Assembly: GCF_008629675.1 (NCBI RefSeq)
Contig: NZ_VWOX01000003.1
Location: forward strand, 186,001-250,000
Direction: 5' to 3'
Origin: Roseiconus nitratireducens
Lineage (GTDB): Bacteria > Planctomycetota > Planctomycetia > Pirellulales > Pirellulaceae
DNA: 64,000 bases
Below the pieces are notes generated by a model. The model saw only the letters and a program-made list of their open reading frames with translations, did not search any database and was not told the DNA's origin. Below are positions 46,028 through 55,163 of this stretch, in pieces (within the stretch, counting starts at the first letter, position 1; the number at the start of each line of letters is the position of its first letter). Position numbers and translations under genes: made by a program.

Positions 46028-46723
46028 GACGAACTTTCTCCGGTTGGTGGTCTAGAATTCAAAGACTTTTGTGCTTCACGGGCTCCGGCGGGCCTCCCCG
46101 GGGGGATCCGCAAAGTCCGCGATCAACGATAGCGACCGTGGCAAATCGATGTAAGTAGGCCCTCGGTAAAGAGGCCCGCCGGCCGATCTCTCCGCTGCGG
46201 ATCACTGAGGACGCGGATCACTGAGGACATGGACGCCGCAGGGAAATTGCCTGCCCAGCCACCATGCTGGCAGCGTTTCAGCCTCGCGCGTTGGCGTCGA
46301 TGACCGACATCGCCCGGCCAAGTCACCGCTGCGACGCACCGGCGCATTGCGGTTACAATGCAACGGAACGGATTGGTGCGTGCAACCGTCCAATCGTTCA
46401 GCGCGTGAGAGTGCATCGGTTGCCGCTCGAAAGCGTTGAACGGGCTCCCATCATCCACGGTCACCAGGAGTGGTATTGCAAACATCGCGCCAAGTAACCC
46501 TTGGGGACGCGAGCATGCCGCCCATCACCCTTCAGCTGAACCGTCGATCGATTGCCCGGCCCGAGCCCCACCCCGCTGACGGCCGCACGTTTCCCGCACT
46601 CCGGCCGGATCCCACGCTCCGGCCGAACAGTCCGGCCAATCATTCTTCGAAATCTCGTTTGGCAGTTCTTTTCACCGCTTCATCACGACCCGTCAGACCC
46701 ACCCAGTCAGACAACGGCTAACC
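46028..46723. other. Long divergent intergenic region with a repeat
   Basis: About 695 bases between SOD (minus) and the DUF1549/DUF1553 gene (plus). Open frames cross it but their translations are Arg/Pro-rich and unrecognisable. It contains a perfect 16-bp direct repeat (46197-46228). The promoter of the DUF1549 gene should lie in the right half. Confidence 0.4.
46197..46228. repeat. Perfect 16-bp tandem duplication
   Basis: GCGGATCACTGAGGAC occurs twice, head to tail. The core GGATCACTGA resembles the 13-bp units at 62328-62431 (GATTCACTGATCG), so they may belong to one repeat family. Confidence 0.85.
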
Positions 46724-49700
46724 ATGCGAAGAAACACATCCGCCCACGCACAGCCACGAGCGGCGATCCGTTTCGGCGCGCCCGGCCCGCTGTCTGTCCG
46801 CTGTCTGTCTGTCCGCTGTCTGTCTGTCGGCCGTCTTTACCTCAGCCGTCTGTCCCTTTGCGTCCTGCTGCTGGGTTCTCTGACGGCGATCGACGTCAAC
46901 GCCGAACCGCCAACGGACCGGAAGACGCCGGCGGACGGAGAGCAATCGGACGCCGAAGTCGACGAGTCACAGACGCTGTTCGTCCGACGTGTCGAACCGC
47001 TGCTGCGCGAGAAGTGCCTGGGATGTCACGGGGCGGATGAGGAAGCGATCGAAGGCGGTCTGGACCTGCGGCAACAGCAGCAGGTCCTCGCGGGCGGCGA
47101 TAGCGGCGAACCCGCACTGGTCCCCGGCCGGCCGCAGGAAAGCCCTCTGTACCTGGTGATGACCCGTCATAGCGATGACTGGTCCGCGATGCCCCCCAAG
47201 GAAGCCGAAGCAGTCACGGAAGAGCAATTGAATTGGGTTCAGCGATGGATCGCCACCGGTGCTGCTTGGCCGGAGGCGGAACGTCAAGCCGAGATCGCGG
47301 CGGCTTATGCGGATCGCTGGTCGGCCGAGGACGGCGTGCAGGTGGAAACCTCCGGCGGCCTGGATGACGCTTGGACCAACCGTCGCTACCAGCCCGAATC
47401 GCTTTGGGCCTATCAGCCCGTCGTCAAACCCGAGGTCGCCTCCGCGGACGATGCGCCATCGGCGGAAGCGACCAGCCCGATCGATGTGTTGATCGACCAG
47501 GCGATGCCCGCTGGCTTGCTGCCGGCCGGACCCGCGGACCGCCGCACCCTGCTGCGACGGGTCACGTTTGATCTGACCGGCCTGCCCCCAACACCAAAAG
47601 AAATCGATGCGTTCGTCTCGGACCCGCGAAGCGAACACGCGGCCTTCGCTGACGTTGTTGATCGATTGCTGCAGTCACCACACTATGGCGAACGGATGGC
47701 CCAGCACTGGCTGGACGTGGTTCGCTACGCGGACTCGTCCGGATTCGCCAACGACTACCACCGCGGCGGCGCATGGCGCTACCGCGATTACGTCGTCCGC
47801 GCGTTCAACCAGGACAAACCGTTCGACCAATTCGTTCTGGAACAAATCGCCGGCGACGAATTTGATCCCGAAGATCCGGAGATGATCATCGCGACAGGTT
47901 TTCTGCGGATGGGCCCCTGGGAGTTGACCGGCATGGAAGTCGCCAAGGTGGCGCGACAGCGTTTTTTGGACGATGTCACCAACAGCGTCGGCGAAACGTT
48001 CCTGGCGCACTCACTGCAATGCGCCCGCTGCCACGATCACAAATTCGATCCGATCCCCACGCGCGACTACTACAGCATCCAGGCAGTCTTCAAAACCACC
48101 CAATTGGCCGAACGACATGCCGAACGGCTGCCTGAAGAAAACGTCTCGGGTTTTGATGAGCAGAAATACCTCAACCAGCGTCGCAAAGACTACCAACAGA
48201 TTCTGCGTCAACTGGATGAGGTGCTGCTGGAGAACGCTTTGCAGTGGTACTCCGATCAGGGCCTTCCCGATCAACAGTGGCGCGAAATCGTTGCCGAACT
48301 GAAAAAGACGAAAACCTCCGGGGTCTTCAACGCGGCTCGAAACCGCATCAAGAAGGGCCTGAACGAAGATCAGTATCCGCCCAAATTGGTCGGCTTCACG
48401 TCGGAACAATTCGGCATGGAACGGGTCGCCAGAAAGGGTTTGCAAGCGTTGGCCTTTGAAGACGAAACCTATGCGCCGTACGCGTTGGCGGTCTACGACG
48501 GCAGGACCCCCGATGTCAAATCCATCTACGCGCCGTTCCGAGTCCCGGATGAACCGATGGAGCAGGGCGAATTGGAGCCGGGCCAGATCCTCATTGGCGG
48601 CGACCCGTTCTCGGCCGGTCCGCAAGTGTCCCCCGGCGTTCTGAGCGTTCTGGATGATGTCCAACCCCAGCCCATTCCCGACACCATCCAGGGTCGCCGA
48701 CTGGCTTTCGCCAAATGGGTTGCCGATCCGGGCAACCCGCTGACCACGCGGACGATCGTCAATCGCGTTTGGATGTGGAATTTCGGCACTCCCATTGCCG
48801 GAAACCCGAACAACTTCGGTTCCACCGGGAAACGTCCGACCCACCCTCAGCTGCTGGACTGGTTGGCTGCGACTTTCGTCGAAGACGGTTGGTCGATCAA
48901 AAAGCTTCAGCGTCGCATTGTGATGAGCCGCGCCTACCGTCGTTCGGCCGCCCATCCTGAACCGGAGCGGTTGAAGGAATTGGATCCCACCGGCACCAGC
49001 TACGCCGTGTTCCAACCGCGCCGGCTGACTGCCGAGGAACTCCGCGACGCCGCGTTGGCGATCTCCGGCGAGCTGAATCCGGAACTTGGCGGCATTCCTT
49101 GCCGGCCGGAGATCAATTTGGAAGTCGCCATGCAGCCACGCCAGGTGATGGGCACGTTCGCGGCTGCCTGGACACCCAACCCGTTGCCGGAGGATCGCCA
49201 TCGACGATCCCTGTACGCATGCCGGCTTCGCGGACTTGCCGATCCGATGCAAAAGGTGTTCAACACGCCGTCGCCGGATTTCTCTTGCGAGCGGCGCGAC
49301 GCGTCGAACGTCACCCCGCAAGTATTCGCGCTGCTCAATAGCCGTCGTTCACACGCCCGATCTCTGGCACTGGCCGATCGCTGCTTGAGCGAGACGGACG
49401 GTGACCGCCAAGCCATCAAGCGATGCTTTCAGTTGGCGCTGGGACGATCACCATCGGATGAGGAGACCCGACTTGTCTTGGAGCACTGGCGGCAAAGCGA
49501 AGCGGCTTTGCCCGATCAAGCAATCGATTGGAAAACACAACCCACGCAAGTCCGACGAGAAGCGGTGGAAGAAAACACCGGAGAAAAATTCGCGTTCACG
49601 GAGCGACTGCATGCCAACGTGGACTTTGTCCCCGACCTGAGACCCTCCGACGTGGATCGCCACACCCGGGCCTTCGCCGATGTCTGCCTGGCAATTTTGA

Positions 49701-49729
49701 ACTGCAATGAATTCATCTACGTTTACTGA
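46724..49729 (+). CDS. DUF1549/DUF1553 exported protein with planctomycete cytochrome domain
   Basis: 1001 residues. A long signal region (46724 to about 46900) ends near TAIDVNAEP and contains a Ser-Val-Arg-Cys-Leu repeat. Then comes a PSCyt1-type cytochrome region with haem motif CLGCHGADEEA and MPPKEAEAVTEEQLNWVQRWI. DUF1549 follows (LLRRVTFDLTGLPPTPKEIDAF ... FLAHSLQCARCHDHKFDPI, with a second CxxCH). After a variable middle with coiled helices, DUF1553 closes the protein (AFAKWVADPGNPLTTRTIVNRVWMW ... RPTHPQLLDWLA ... SRAYRRS). This architecture is specific to planctomycetes and verrucomicrobia and is almost always paired with a DUF1501 protein, as here. The reaction is unknown. Confidence 0.95.
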   Translation: MRRNTSAHAQPRAAIRFGAPGPLSVRCLSVRCLSVGRLYLSRLSLCVLLLGSLTAIDVNAEPPTDRKTPADGEQSDAEVDESQTLFVRRVEPLLREKCLGCHGADEEAIEGGLDLRQQQQVLAGGDSGEPALVPGRPQESPLYLVMTRHSDDWSAMPPKEAEAVTEEQLNWVQRWIATGAAWPEAERQAEIAAAYADRWSAEDGVQVETSGGLDDAWTNRRYQPESLWAYQPVVKPEVASADDAPSAEATSPIDVLIDQAMPAGLLPAGPADRRTLLRRVTFDLTGLPPTPKEIDAFVSDPRSEHAAFADVVDRLLQSPHYGERMAQHWLDVVRYADSSGFANDYHRGGAWRYRDYVVRAFNQDKPFDQFVLEQIAGDEFDPEDPEMIIATGFLRMGPWELTGMEVAKVARQRFLDDVTNSVGETFLAHSLQCARCHDHKFDPIPTRDYYSIQAVFKTTQLAERHAERLPEENVSGFDEQKYLNQRRKDYQQILRQLDEVLLENALQWYSDQGLPDQQWREIVAELKKTKTSGVFNAARNRIKKGLNEDQYPPKLVGFTSEQFGMERVARKGLQALAFEDETYAPYALAVYDGRTPDVKSIYAPFRVPDEPMEQGELEPGQILIGGDPFSAGPQVSPGVLSVLDDVQPQPIPDTIQGRRLAFAKWVADPGNPLTTRTIVNRVWMWNFGTPIAGNPNNFGSTGKRPTHPQLLDWLAATFVEDGWSIKKLQRRIVMSRAYRRSAAHPEPERLKELDPTGTSYAVFQPRRLTAEELRDAALAISGELNPELGGIPCRPEINLEVAMQPRQVMGTFAAAWTPNPLPEDRHRRSLYACRLRGLADPMQKVFNTPSPDFSCERRDASNVTPQVFALLNSRRSHARSLALADRCLSETDGDRQAIKRCFQLALGRSPSDEETRLVLEHWRQSEAALPDQAIDWKTQPTQVRREAVEENTGEKFAFTERLHANVDFVPDLRPSDVDRHTRAFADVCLAILNCNEFIYVY
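46790..46830 (+). repeat. CTGT-rich tandem repeat in signal peptide region
   Basis: Three consecutive units, one of 11 bases (CTGTCTGTCCG) and two of 15 (CTGTCTGTCTGTCCG and a near copy). They encode the repeated SVRCL stretch of the signal region. Units of 4 bases (CTGT) inside could slip and shift the frame. Confidence 0.8.
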
Positions 49730-49796
49730 TCGCCGACGCTCCCCAACCCCGCCGTGACGCCGCTCTCGTCAGCTCGACTCTGACAATCGAATTCCC

Positions 49797-51242
49797 ATGA
49801 CCCAACGATCCTTTCCCCCCGCCGGTGCTTCCGACCGTCGACAATTCCTCTACGGCCTGGGCGCGTCGTTGGGAAGCGTCGCCTTCACCGCCATGATGGC
49901 CAGCGAACTTGACGCGGCCGGCGCGAATACGTCGCCGTCCGGTGAAGCCGGTCCCTTGCAACCTCGGCCGCAGCACCAACCGGCCAAAGCGCAGCGTTGC
50001 ATCTTTCTGATGATGGAAGGCGGACCGTCGCACATCGACACCTTCGATCCGAAACCGGCACTGGAACGGTTGCACCTGAAGGAATTCAATCGCAGCGGCG
50101 AGCAAAAGTCGGCCATGGAAAGTGGCAAACGCTACTACGTCAAAAGCCCGTTTCAATTCCGCAAAGCCGGCCAGTCGGGAGCCGACATGGCGGTGAATTG
50201 GGAACACCTGGCTGGGGTCGCCGATGACCTGTGCTTTTACCGCGGGTGCCAGGTCGACAGCGTCAATCACCCCACCGCGATGTACCAGATGAATTGCGGG
50301 AACCGTTTCGGTGGCGATCCCGCCGTCGGCGCCTGGGTCACCTACGGGCTGGGATCCATCAACCAGAATCTGCCGGGCTTCGTCGTGCTGCCGGCGGTCT
50401 CCTATCCTCAGGGCGGTTCGGCCAACTGGAGCAACGGCTACCTTCCCGCCCACTTCCAGGGGACGCCCCTGCGTCCGACCGGTTCACCGATTTTGGATCT
50501 GGACCCGCCGCGTGGCGTCACACGTGAGCGTCAACGTCGAAACCTGGACCTGATCGCCAAACTCAATCGCCGTCACGCTGCCGAACATCCAACCCACGAA
50601 GAACTGTCGGCGCGGATGGCCAATTACGAACTCGCCTATCGCATGCAAATGCAAGTCCCGGATGTGCTGGACCTGCAGTCCGAAGACGCCAAGACGCTGA
50701 CCAAGTATGGAGTCGGAGAAGAACCCACCGACACGTTCGGACGAAAGTGCCTGCTGGCCAGAAAGCTGGTCGAAAACGGCGTTCGCTTCGTGCAGCTGTA
50801 CCACGGTTCTTGGGACAGCCACGATTACATCGAACGGGCGCACGGCAGCTTGGTTCCGGCGGTGGACAAGCCGATCGCTGCGCTGATCGCTGACCTGAAA
50901 GACCGGGGACTGCTGGAAACCACCTTGATCGTTTGGTGCGGCGAGTTCGGCCGATCGCCCGACAACGGAGTCCGCGGGGGAACAGCTTACGGTCGCGACC
51001 ACAACCCCAGCGCCATGACCATCTGGATGGCCGGAGGCGGCGTCAAGGCGGGCCACACCATCGGGGCGACCGATGAAACCGGTGCCGAAGCGGTAGAAGG
51101 CGTTCATCACGTGCGCGACTTTCACGTCACGTTGCTGCGACTGCTTGGACTGGATGACAACAAGCTGACCTACTATCACGCCGGACGTTTCAAGCAGCTC
51201 AGCCAATTTGGCGGCAAAGTGATCGAAGATTTGATCGGATAA
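49797..51242 (+). CDS. DUF1501 exported protein
   Basis: 481 residues. The N-terminus SDRRQFLYGLGASLGSVAFTAMM resembles a twin-arginine signal. DUF1501 features include AQRCIFLMMEGGPSHIDTFDPKPALE, DMAVNWEHLAGVADDLCFYRG, NLPGFVVLP, LLARKLVENGVRFVQLYHGSWDSHDYI, TLIVWCGEFGRSPDN and GRDHNPSAMTIWMAGGGVKAGHTIGATD. These belong to the alkaline-phosphatase/sulfatase-like superfamily, with Asp, Glu and His clusters that could bind metal. It follows the DUF1549/1553 gene by 67 nt on the same strand, the usual planctomycete pair. The substrate is unknown. Confidence 0.95.
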   Translation: MTQRSFPPAGASDRRQFLYGLGASLGSVAFTAMMASELDAAGANTSPSGEAGPLQPRPQHQPAKAQRCIFLMMEGGPSHIDTFDPKPALERLHLKEFNRSGEQKSAMESGKRYYVKSPFQFRKAGQSGADMAVNWEHLAGVADDLCFYRGCQVDSVNHPTAMYQMNCGNRFGGDPAVGAWVTYGLGSINQNLPGFVVLPAVSYPQGGSANWSNGYLPAHFQGTPLRPTGSPILDLDPPRGVTRERQRRNLDLIAKLNRRHAAEHPTHEELSARMANYELAYRMQMQVPDVLDLQSEDAKTLTKYGVGEEPTDTFGRKCLLARKLVENGVRFVQLYHGSWDSHDYIERAHGSLVPAVDKPIAALIADLKDRGLLETTLIVWCGEFGRSPDNGVRGGTAYGRDHNPSAMTIWMAGGGVKAGHTIGATDETGAEAVEGVHHVRDFHVTLLRLLGLDDNKLTYYHAGRFKQLSQFGGKVIEDLIG

Positions 51243-51428
51243 GAGATGTCGCCGATGGCGGTGCTCGGGTGAGAGCCTGGCCTGGACTGTTTCAAGAAGC
51301 GTTTCCTTTCGGTCGACCGTGGCAATCCGGCGGCCCGCTCTTGTTTGCTCCTCGCCACCGGTGACCTCGTACCGCCGTTGCCGTCGATTCTTCTCGCTGA
51401 CCAGAGTCTCAACGCAGGATCGGAATTC

Positions 51429-52271
51429 ATGACCGCCAACAATCATCACCTGCGAACCACCCGAGCGGCCCGGCTGACTCTGATCGTATGCTTCTTTGTT
51501 TGGGGCACGGCGGGAATCGCCGCAGACATTGCGACGCCGCTGGAAAGAGCGCATGCGCACAACGACTATCTGCACGAACGTCCGTTACTTGATGCGTTGG
51601 ACCACGGATTTAACAGCGTCGAAGCCGACATCTTTCTGGTGGGAGACCGGTTACTGGTCGCCCATGACTTCGACAAGATTGCCCCCCAGCGAACACTCGA
51701 GACGCTGTATCTGGATCCTCTTCGAAGGCGTGCTCAAAAAAATGGTGGCCGGATCCATTCCGGGGCGGCACCGTTTCGATTGCTGATCGACATCAAGAGC
51801 GACGCAAGAGCAACCTATGCCGCACTCGCCAAACGGTTGGCCAGCTATGCGGACCTTGTGGCGCACTTCGACAACGGCAGGTTTGAACCCGGGGCGGTGG
51901 AAGTCGTCATTTCCGGCAACCGCGCCAAGGACCTGATCGCCGGTGATTCGCCGCGCTACGCCGGCATCGACGGACGATTAAGAGATCTGGGTGGAGAGAC
52001 GCCGACGCACTTGATGCCTCTGATCAGCGACAATTGGAAGTCCCATTTCCGCTGGAACGGCAAGGGAGCGATCCCGGCGGAGGAAGAGGAACGCCTGCGT
52101 CAGTTCGTCCAGCGCACGCACCAGGAAGGGCGTCAGATTCGATTCTGGGGCACGCCCGATACGTCGGCGATGTGGAAGGTGTTGGACGACAGTGGCGTCG
52201 ATGCGATCAATACCGACGACCTCGCGGGACTGGCCAGCTATCTCGCTGGCCGTCCAGCGAGATCGAAGTGA
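51429..52271 (+). CDS. Exported PLC/GDPD-like phosphodiesterase
   Basis: 280 residues from ATG 51429 (frame open to 51345). MTANNHHLRTTRAARLTLIVCFFVWGTAGIA is a signal peptide. The TIM-barrel phosphodiesterase start RAHAHNDYLHERPLLDALDHGFNSVEADIFLV has the His/Glu/Asp pattern of PI-PLC/glycerophosphodiester phosphodiesterases, and LLVAHDFDKIAPQRTLETLYL and FWGTPDTSAMWKVLDDSGVDAINTDD complete the core. It likely cleaves a glycerophosphodiester or related lipid head group outside the cytoplasm. It stands between the DUF1501 gene and a pair of hairpins. Confidence 0.85.
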   Translation: MTANNHHLRTTRAARLTLIVCFFVWGTAGIAADIATPLERAHAHNDYLHERPLLDALDHGFNSVEADIFLVGDRLLVAHDFDKIAPQRTLETLYLDPLRRRAQKNGGRIHSGAAPFRLLIDIKSDARATYAALAKRLASYADLVAHFDNGRFEPGAVEVVISGNRAKDLIAGDSPRYAGIDGRLRDLGGETPTHLMPLISDNWKSHFRWNGKGAIPAEEEERLRQFVQRTHQEGRQIRFWGTPDTSAMWKVLDDSGVDAINTDDLAGLASYLAGRPARSK

Positions 52272-52289
52272 AAGCTGGATCCATCCGTC

Positions 52290-52342
52290 GTCAGGCACAG
52301 CCTGACCAAACGGTGCTGGATGTGGTCAGGCACAGCCTGACC
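52290..52342. terminator. Duplicated hairpin between convergent genes
   Basis: Two near-identical palindromes, GTCAGGC-ACA-GCCTGAC (52290-52306) and GGTCAGGC-ACA-GCCTGACC (52324-52342), lie 19 nt after the phosphodiesterase stop and before the 3' end of the peroxidase gene. Both are followed by AACGGTGC, so the block is a direct duplication. A bidirectional transcription stop is likely. Confidence 0.65.
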
Positions 52343-52368
52343 TAACGGTGCGTTGCCCTGTAGCCGGA

Positions 52369-52941
52369 CTAGCCCTTCAGAGCGCCTTCGATCGCTTTGA
52401 CCAGCTCGGCATCGTCGGGCTTGGTGCGGGGAGCAAACCGATGAACCAGGTTGCCCTCGGTATCAATCAGGAACTTTTCGAAGTTCCAGGAGATGTCGCC
52501 CTTGCCGGCCGGCTTCACGTCCTTGCTGGTCAGGTACTTGTATAGCGGTGCCGCGTCGCTGCCGTTGACGTCGATCTTGCTAAACATCGGGAACGTGACG
52601 TTGTATCGCGTGCTGCAAAACGTCTTGATCTCCGCTTCGGTCCCCGGTTCCTGGCTCCCGAATTGGTTGCAGGGGAATCCCAGGACCACGAATCCCTTGT
52701 CCTTGTACTTGCGGTACAGCTCTTCCAGGCCGGCATATTGCGGCGTCAGACCGCACTCACTGGCGGTGTTCACGACCAAGACCACGTTGCCTTCGTAGTC
52801 TTCCAAATCGACCTGTTCGCCGTCGATGTTCTTCATCTTGAAGTCCAGGGCGCATTCGTGTTCGCCCTGCGATTGATCGTCCGCGGTCGCCATCAGACTC
52901 AGTGCTCCCAGACAAAGGGCGAGAGAGAGAAAGAAACGCAT
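52369..52941 (-). CDS. Exported glutathione peroxidase family protein
   Basis: 190 residues from ATG 52941; a GTG four codons out is less likely. MRFFLSLALCLGALSLMATA is a signal peptide, unusual for this family, which is mostly cytoplasmic. The catalytic tetrad is visible: Cys in NTASECGLTPQY (Cys, not selenocysteine), Gln in GFPCNQFGSQEPG, and Trp and Asn in DISWNFEKFLI. A second Cys in TFCSTRYN could resolve the disulfide, as in thioredoxin-dependent GPx. It should reduce peroxides in the periplasm. No reductase partner is adjacent. Confidence 0.92.
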   Translation of the reverse strand: MRFFLSLALCLGALSLMATADDQSQGEHECALDFKMKNIDGEQVDLEDYEGNVVLVVNTASECGLTPQYAGLEELYRKYKDKGFVVLGFPCNQFGSQEPGTEAEIKTFCSTRYNVTFPMFSKIDVNGSDAAPLYKYLTSKDVKPAGKGDISWNFEKFLIDTEGNLVHRFAPRTKPDDAELVKAIEGALKG

Positions 52942-53364
52942 GAGAAATCTCACTTGGGTTGGTTGGTAGAGGATGCTTGCTCGGCTGATCCGATCGGCAA
53001 ATGATGGCGCCCCGTCAAGACGGCCGCGCCAGAGCCGGAACGGCGTTGGGGCATGACCGCCGGACGTCCCGAATGCCCACTTGGGTCCCTGCCCGCTGTG
53101 AACCGAGTGCCACGCTCGTCGACGCTATGGCTCCGCTCTCGGGACGATCACGGGACCGTAAGCTGGGACAGAGGTGACAATTTTTAACTTCTGGGGCCAG
53201 TATAGCGGAGTTGCCAGTGGCGACAGGCAGCGGACCCGATTAGGTTCTGCATTCTTGGCGGATTGCCCCCGAAGTCCCTTTACTTCGAATGAATTGGCGG
53301 GCAGCATTGCCGTCGTTCTCCCTCCCCCTCATTGACTCTCCTTGTCTGCCTCTGGAGCCACCGT
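52942..53364. other. Intergenic region between peroxidase and MFS gene
   Basis: About 420 bases with no gene supported. A short AT-rich tract near 53173-53215 (GACAGAGGTGACAATTTTTA followed by ACTTCTGGGGCCAG and TATAGC) stands out from the GC-rich background and may include a promoter or a relic of a mobile-element end. GGAG lies about 10 nt before the MFS ATG. Confidence 0.4.
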
Positions 53365-54942
53365 ATGGACCTTTCACGCGGAAAACTCATGCTTGCCAGT
53401 TTCCTGACGCTGGTGGCGTCGGGAATCGGTTTTGCCACCCGGACTGCCGCTGGTGGACCGTGGGAACGAGAATTCGACATCGGCGGGGGCCAGTTCGGAG
53501 TGATTCTTGGCGCAGGATTCCTGGGCTTCGGATTGATGATCTTTTTCGGCGGGATCCTGGTGGAAAAGTTCGGCTACAAGCCGTTGCTGGTGCTGGCTTT
53601 CGTATTGCACCTGATCAGTGCGGGGATGTTGTTTGCGGCCAACCCGCTGTTTGAGGGCTGGCGGGAAGCCGATCCTTCGACGGCAACCGACAAAGTCTTC
53701 AACTTGCTGTTCTGGAGTGCGTTCATCTTCTCCATCTGCCAGGGCCTGTACGAGGCGGTGATCAACCCTCTGATCGCGCAGATTTATCCGGAGAACAAGA
53801 CCCACTACCTGAACATCCTGCACGCCGGCTGGCCGGCGGGGATGATCATCGGGGGATTGTTTGCCGCCGGATTCATTGGGGCCGACGCCTGGTTCATCGA
53901 ATTGCCCTGGCAATGGGCGCTGTCCAGCTTTGCGATCGTCGTTTTGGCTTACGGGGTGATGGTGCTGCCGGAAAAGCTCCCGGAAACGGTCGGCGAATCG
54001 TCCGGCAACTTCGGCAACGTGTTTTCCTGCTTCGCTTCGATTCCATTCCTGGTGTTGATCGTCTTGCACGCGTTGATCGGCTACATGGAATTGGGCGTCG
54101 ACTCTTGGATGACGAAGTTGATGGAGAATTTCCTGCCCAACAGCGTTCTGATCCTGGTTTACACCTCGTTCCTGATGTTCATCTTGCGGTTCTTTGCCGG
54201 CCCAATCGTTCACAAGGTCAATCCGATCGGTTTGCTGCTGGGAAGTTCCGTCATTGCCTGCCTGGGCCTGATCTGGCTGGGATCTCCGATCCAGAGCGTC
54301 GCGATGATTTTCGTGGCGGCAACGTTCTACTCCTTCGGCAAAGCCTTCCTGTGGCCAACGATGCTGGGTGTGGCCGGCGAGCGGTATCCGCAAAGCGGCT
54401 CCGTTGCCATGGGCGCCCTGGGTGCCGCGGGCATGCTGTGTGTCGGTCAGATCGCCGGCCCGCGAATCGGTGCCCAACAGGGTTACGCGATGAGCGAGAA
54501 CCTGCAGCAAACCGCACCGGAAACCTTTGAACGCTATGCGGAACCGGACCCGATTTCGTCTTGGGGCTACGAGTATCGCCCACTGGATCCGGCCCGACTG
54601 AACGCAGCCAACCGGACCGAGTTGGTCAACGGCACCCCGAAAAACGTCGATGCGGTCCGCGAGGCGGATCTGATCCCCGCGGACGTCAAACCCATCCTGA
54701 TCGCCAACGCCGAGAAGGACTTCAAGAACGTCCAAGACTCGTACCTGGCCGGTGGACGTCGGGCACTGACGCTGACCAGCTATGTCCCCGGCATGATGGC
54801 GATCGGTTTCCTGGGGCTGCTGATCTATTACCGCTCGATCGGCGGGTACAAGGTCATCAAGCTTGACGGGCACGAGGAGGAGCATGACGCCGCCGGCGAT
54901 GATGAAGAGCTGATGGGCCAGACGGGCCCGGTCGAGTACTGA
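53365..54942 (+). CDS. MFS transporter
   Basis: 525 residues from ATG 53365 (GGAG about 10 nt upstream). Twelve or so hydrophobic segments run through the protein: LMLASFLTLVASGIGFA, FGVILGAGFLGFGLMIFFGG, PLLVLAFVLHLISAGMLF, FSICQGLYEAVINPLIAQIYPENKT, GMIIGGLFAAGFIG, and so on to MMAIGFLGLLIYY near the C-terminus. It has a long hydrophilic loop of about 120 residues before the last helix (TAPETFERYAEPDPIS ... NVQDSYLAGGRRA). NKTHYLNILHAGWPAGMIIGG is a typical MFS motif between helices 4 and 5. The substrate is unknown; sugar transport is a common guess for this planctomycete subfamily. It ends at a strong intrinsic terminator. Confidence 0.9.
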   Translation: MDLSRGKLMLASFLTLVASGIGFATRTAAGGPWEREFDIGGGQFGVILGAGFLGFGLMIFFGGILVEKFGYKPLLVLAFVLHLISAGMLFAANPLFEGWREADPSTATDKVFNLLFWSAFIFSICQGLYEAVINPLIAQIYPENKTHYLNILHAGWPAGMIIGGLFAAGFIGADAWFIELPWQWALSSFAIVVLAYGVMVLPEKLPETVGESSGNFGNVFSCFASIPFLVLIVLHALIGYMELGVDSWMTKLMENFLPNSVLILVYTSFLMFILRFFAGPIVHKVNPIGLLLGSSVIACLGLIWLGSPIQSVAMIFVAATFYSFGKAFLWPTMLGVAGERYPQSGSVAMGALGAAGMLCVGQIAGPRIGAQQGYAMSENLQQTAPETFERYAEPDPISSWGYEYRPLDPARLNAANRTELVNGTPKNVDAVREADLIPADVKPILIANAEKDFKNVQDSYLAGGRRALTLTSYVPGMMAIGFLGLLIYYRSIGGYKVIKLDGHEEEHDAAGDDEELMGQTGPVEY

Positions 54943-55006
54943 TCGGGTTGGGAGTGGCGGGGCCAGCCAAACGCCCCGGCCTTCTACCCACCGCGAAATC
55001 GTCTCC

Positions 55007-55034
55007 ACGCCCCGGCCCCCGCCGGGGCGTTTTT
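55007..55034 (+). terminator. Intrinsic terminator after the MFS gene
   Basis: Arms ACGCCCCGGC and GCCGGGGCGT pair perfectly over 10 bp with a CCCC loop, followed by TTTT. It lies 64 nt past the MFS stop and before aspS, and is the clearest Rho-independent terminator in the window. Confidence 0.85.
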
Positions 55035-55163
55035 CGTTGTCGCACCGCCGCCACGGACCTCCCGCGGGCGGCCCCTGAGCAATTGCCTTGGAACTGTTTA
55101 GAATCCCGTCCGTTCTTGATTTCTTGGATCCCCGTTTTCCTCTCCTGCATCGATTGAATTCCC

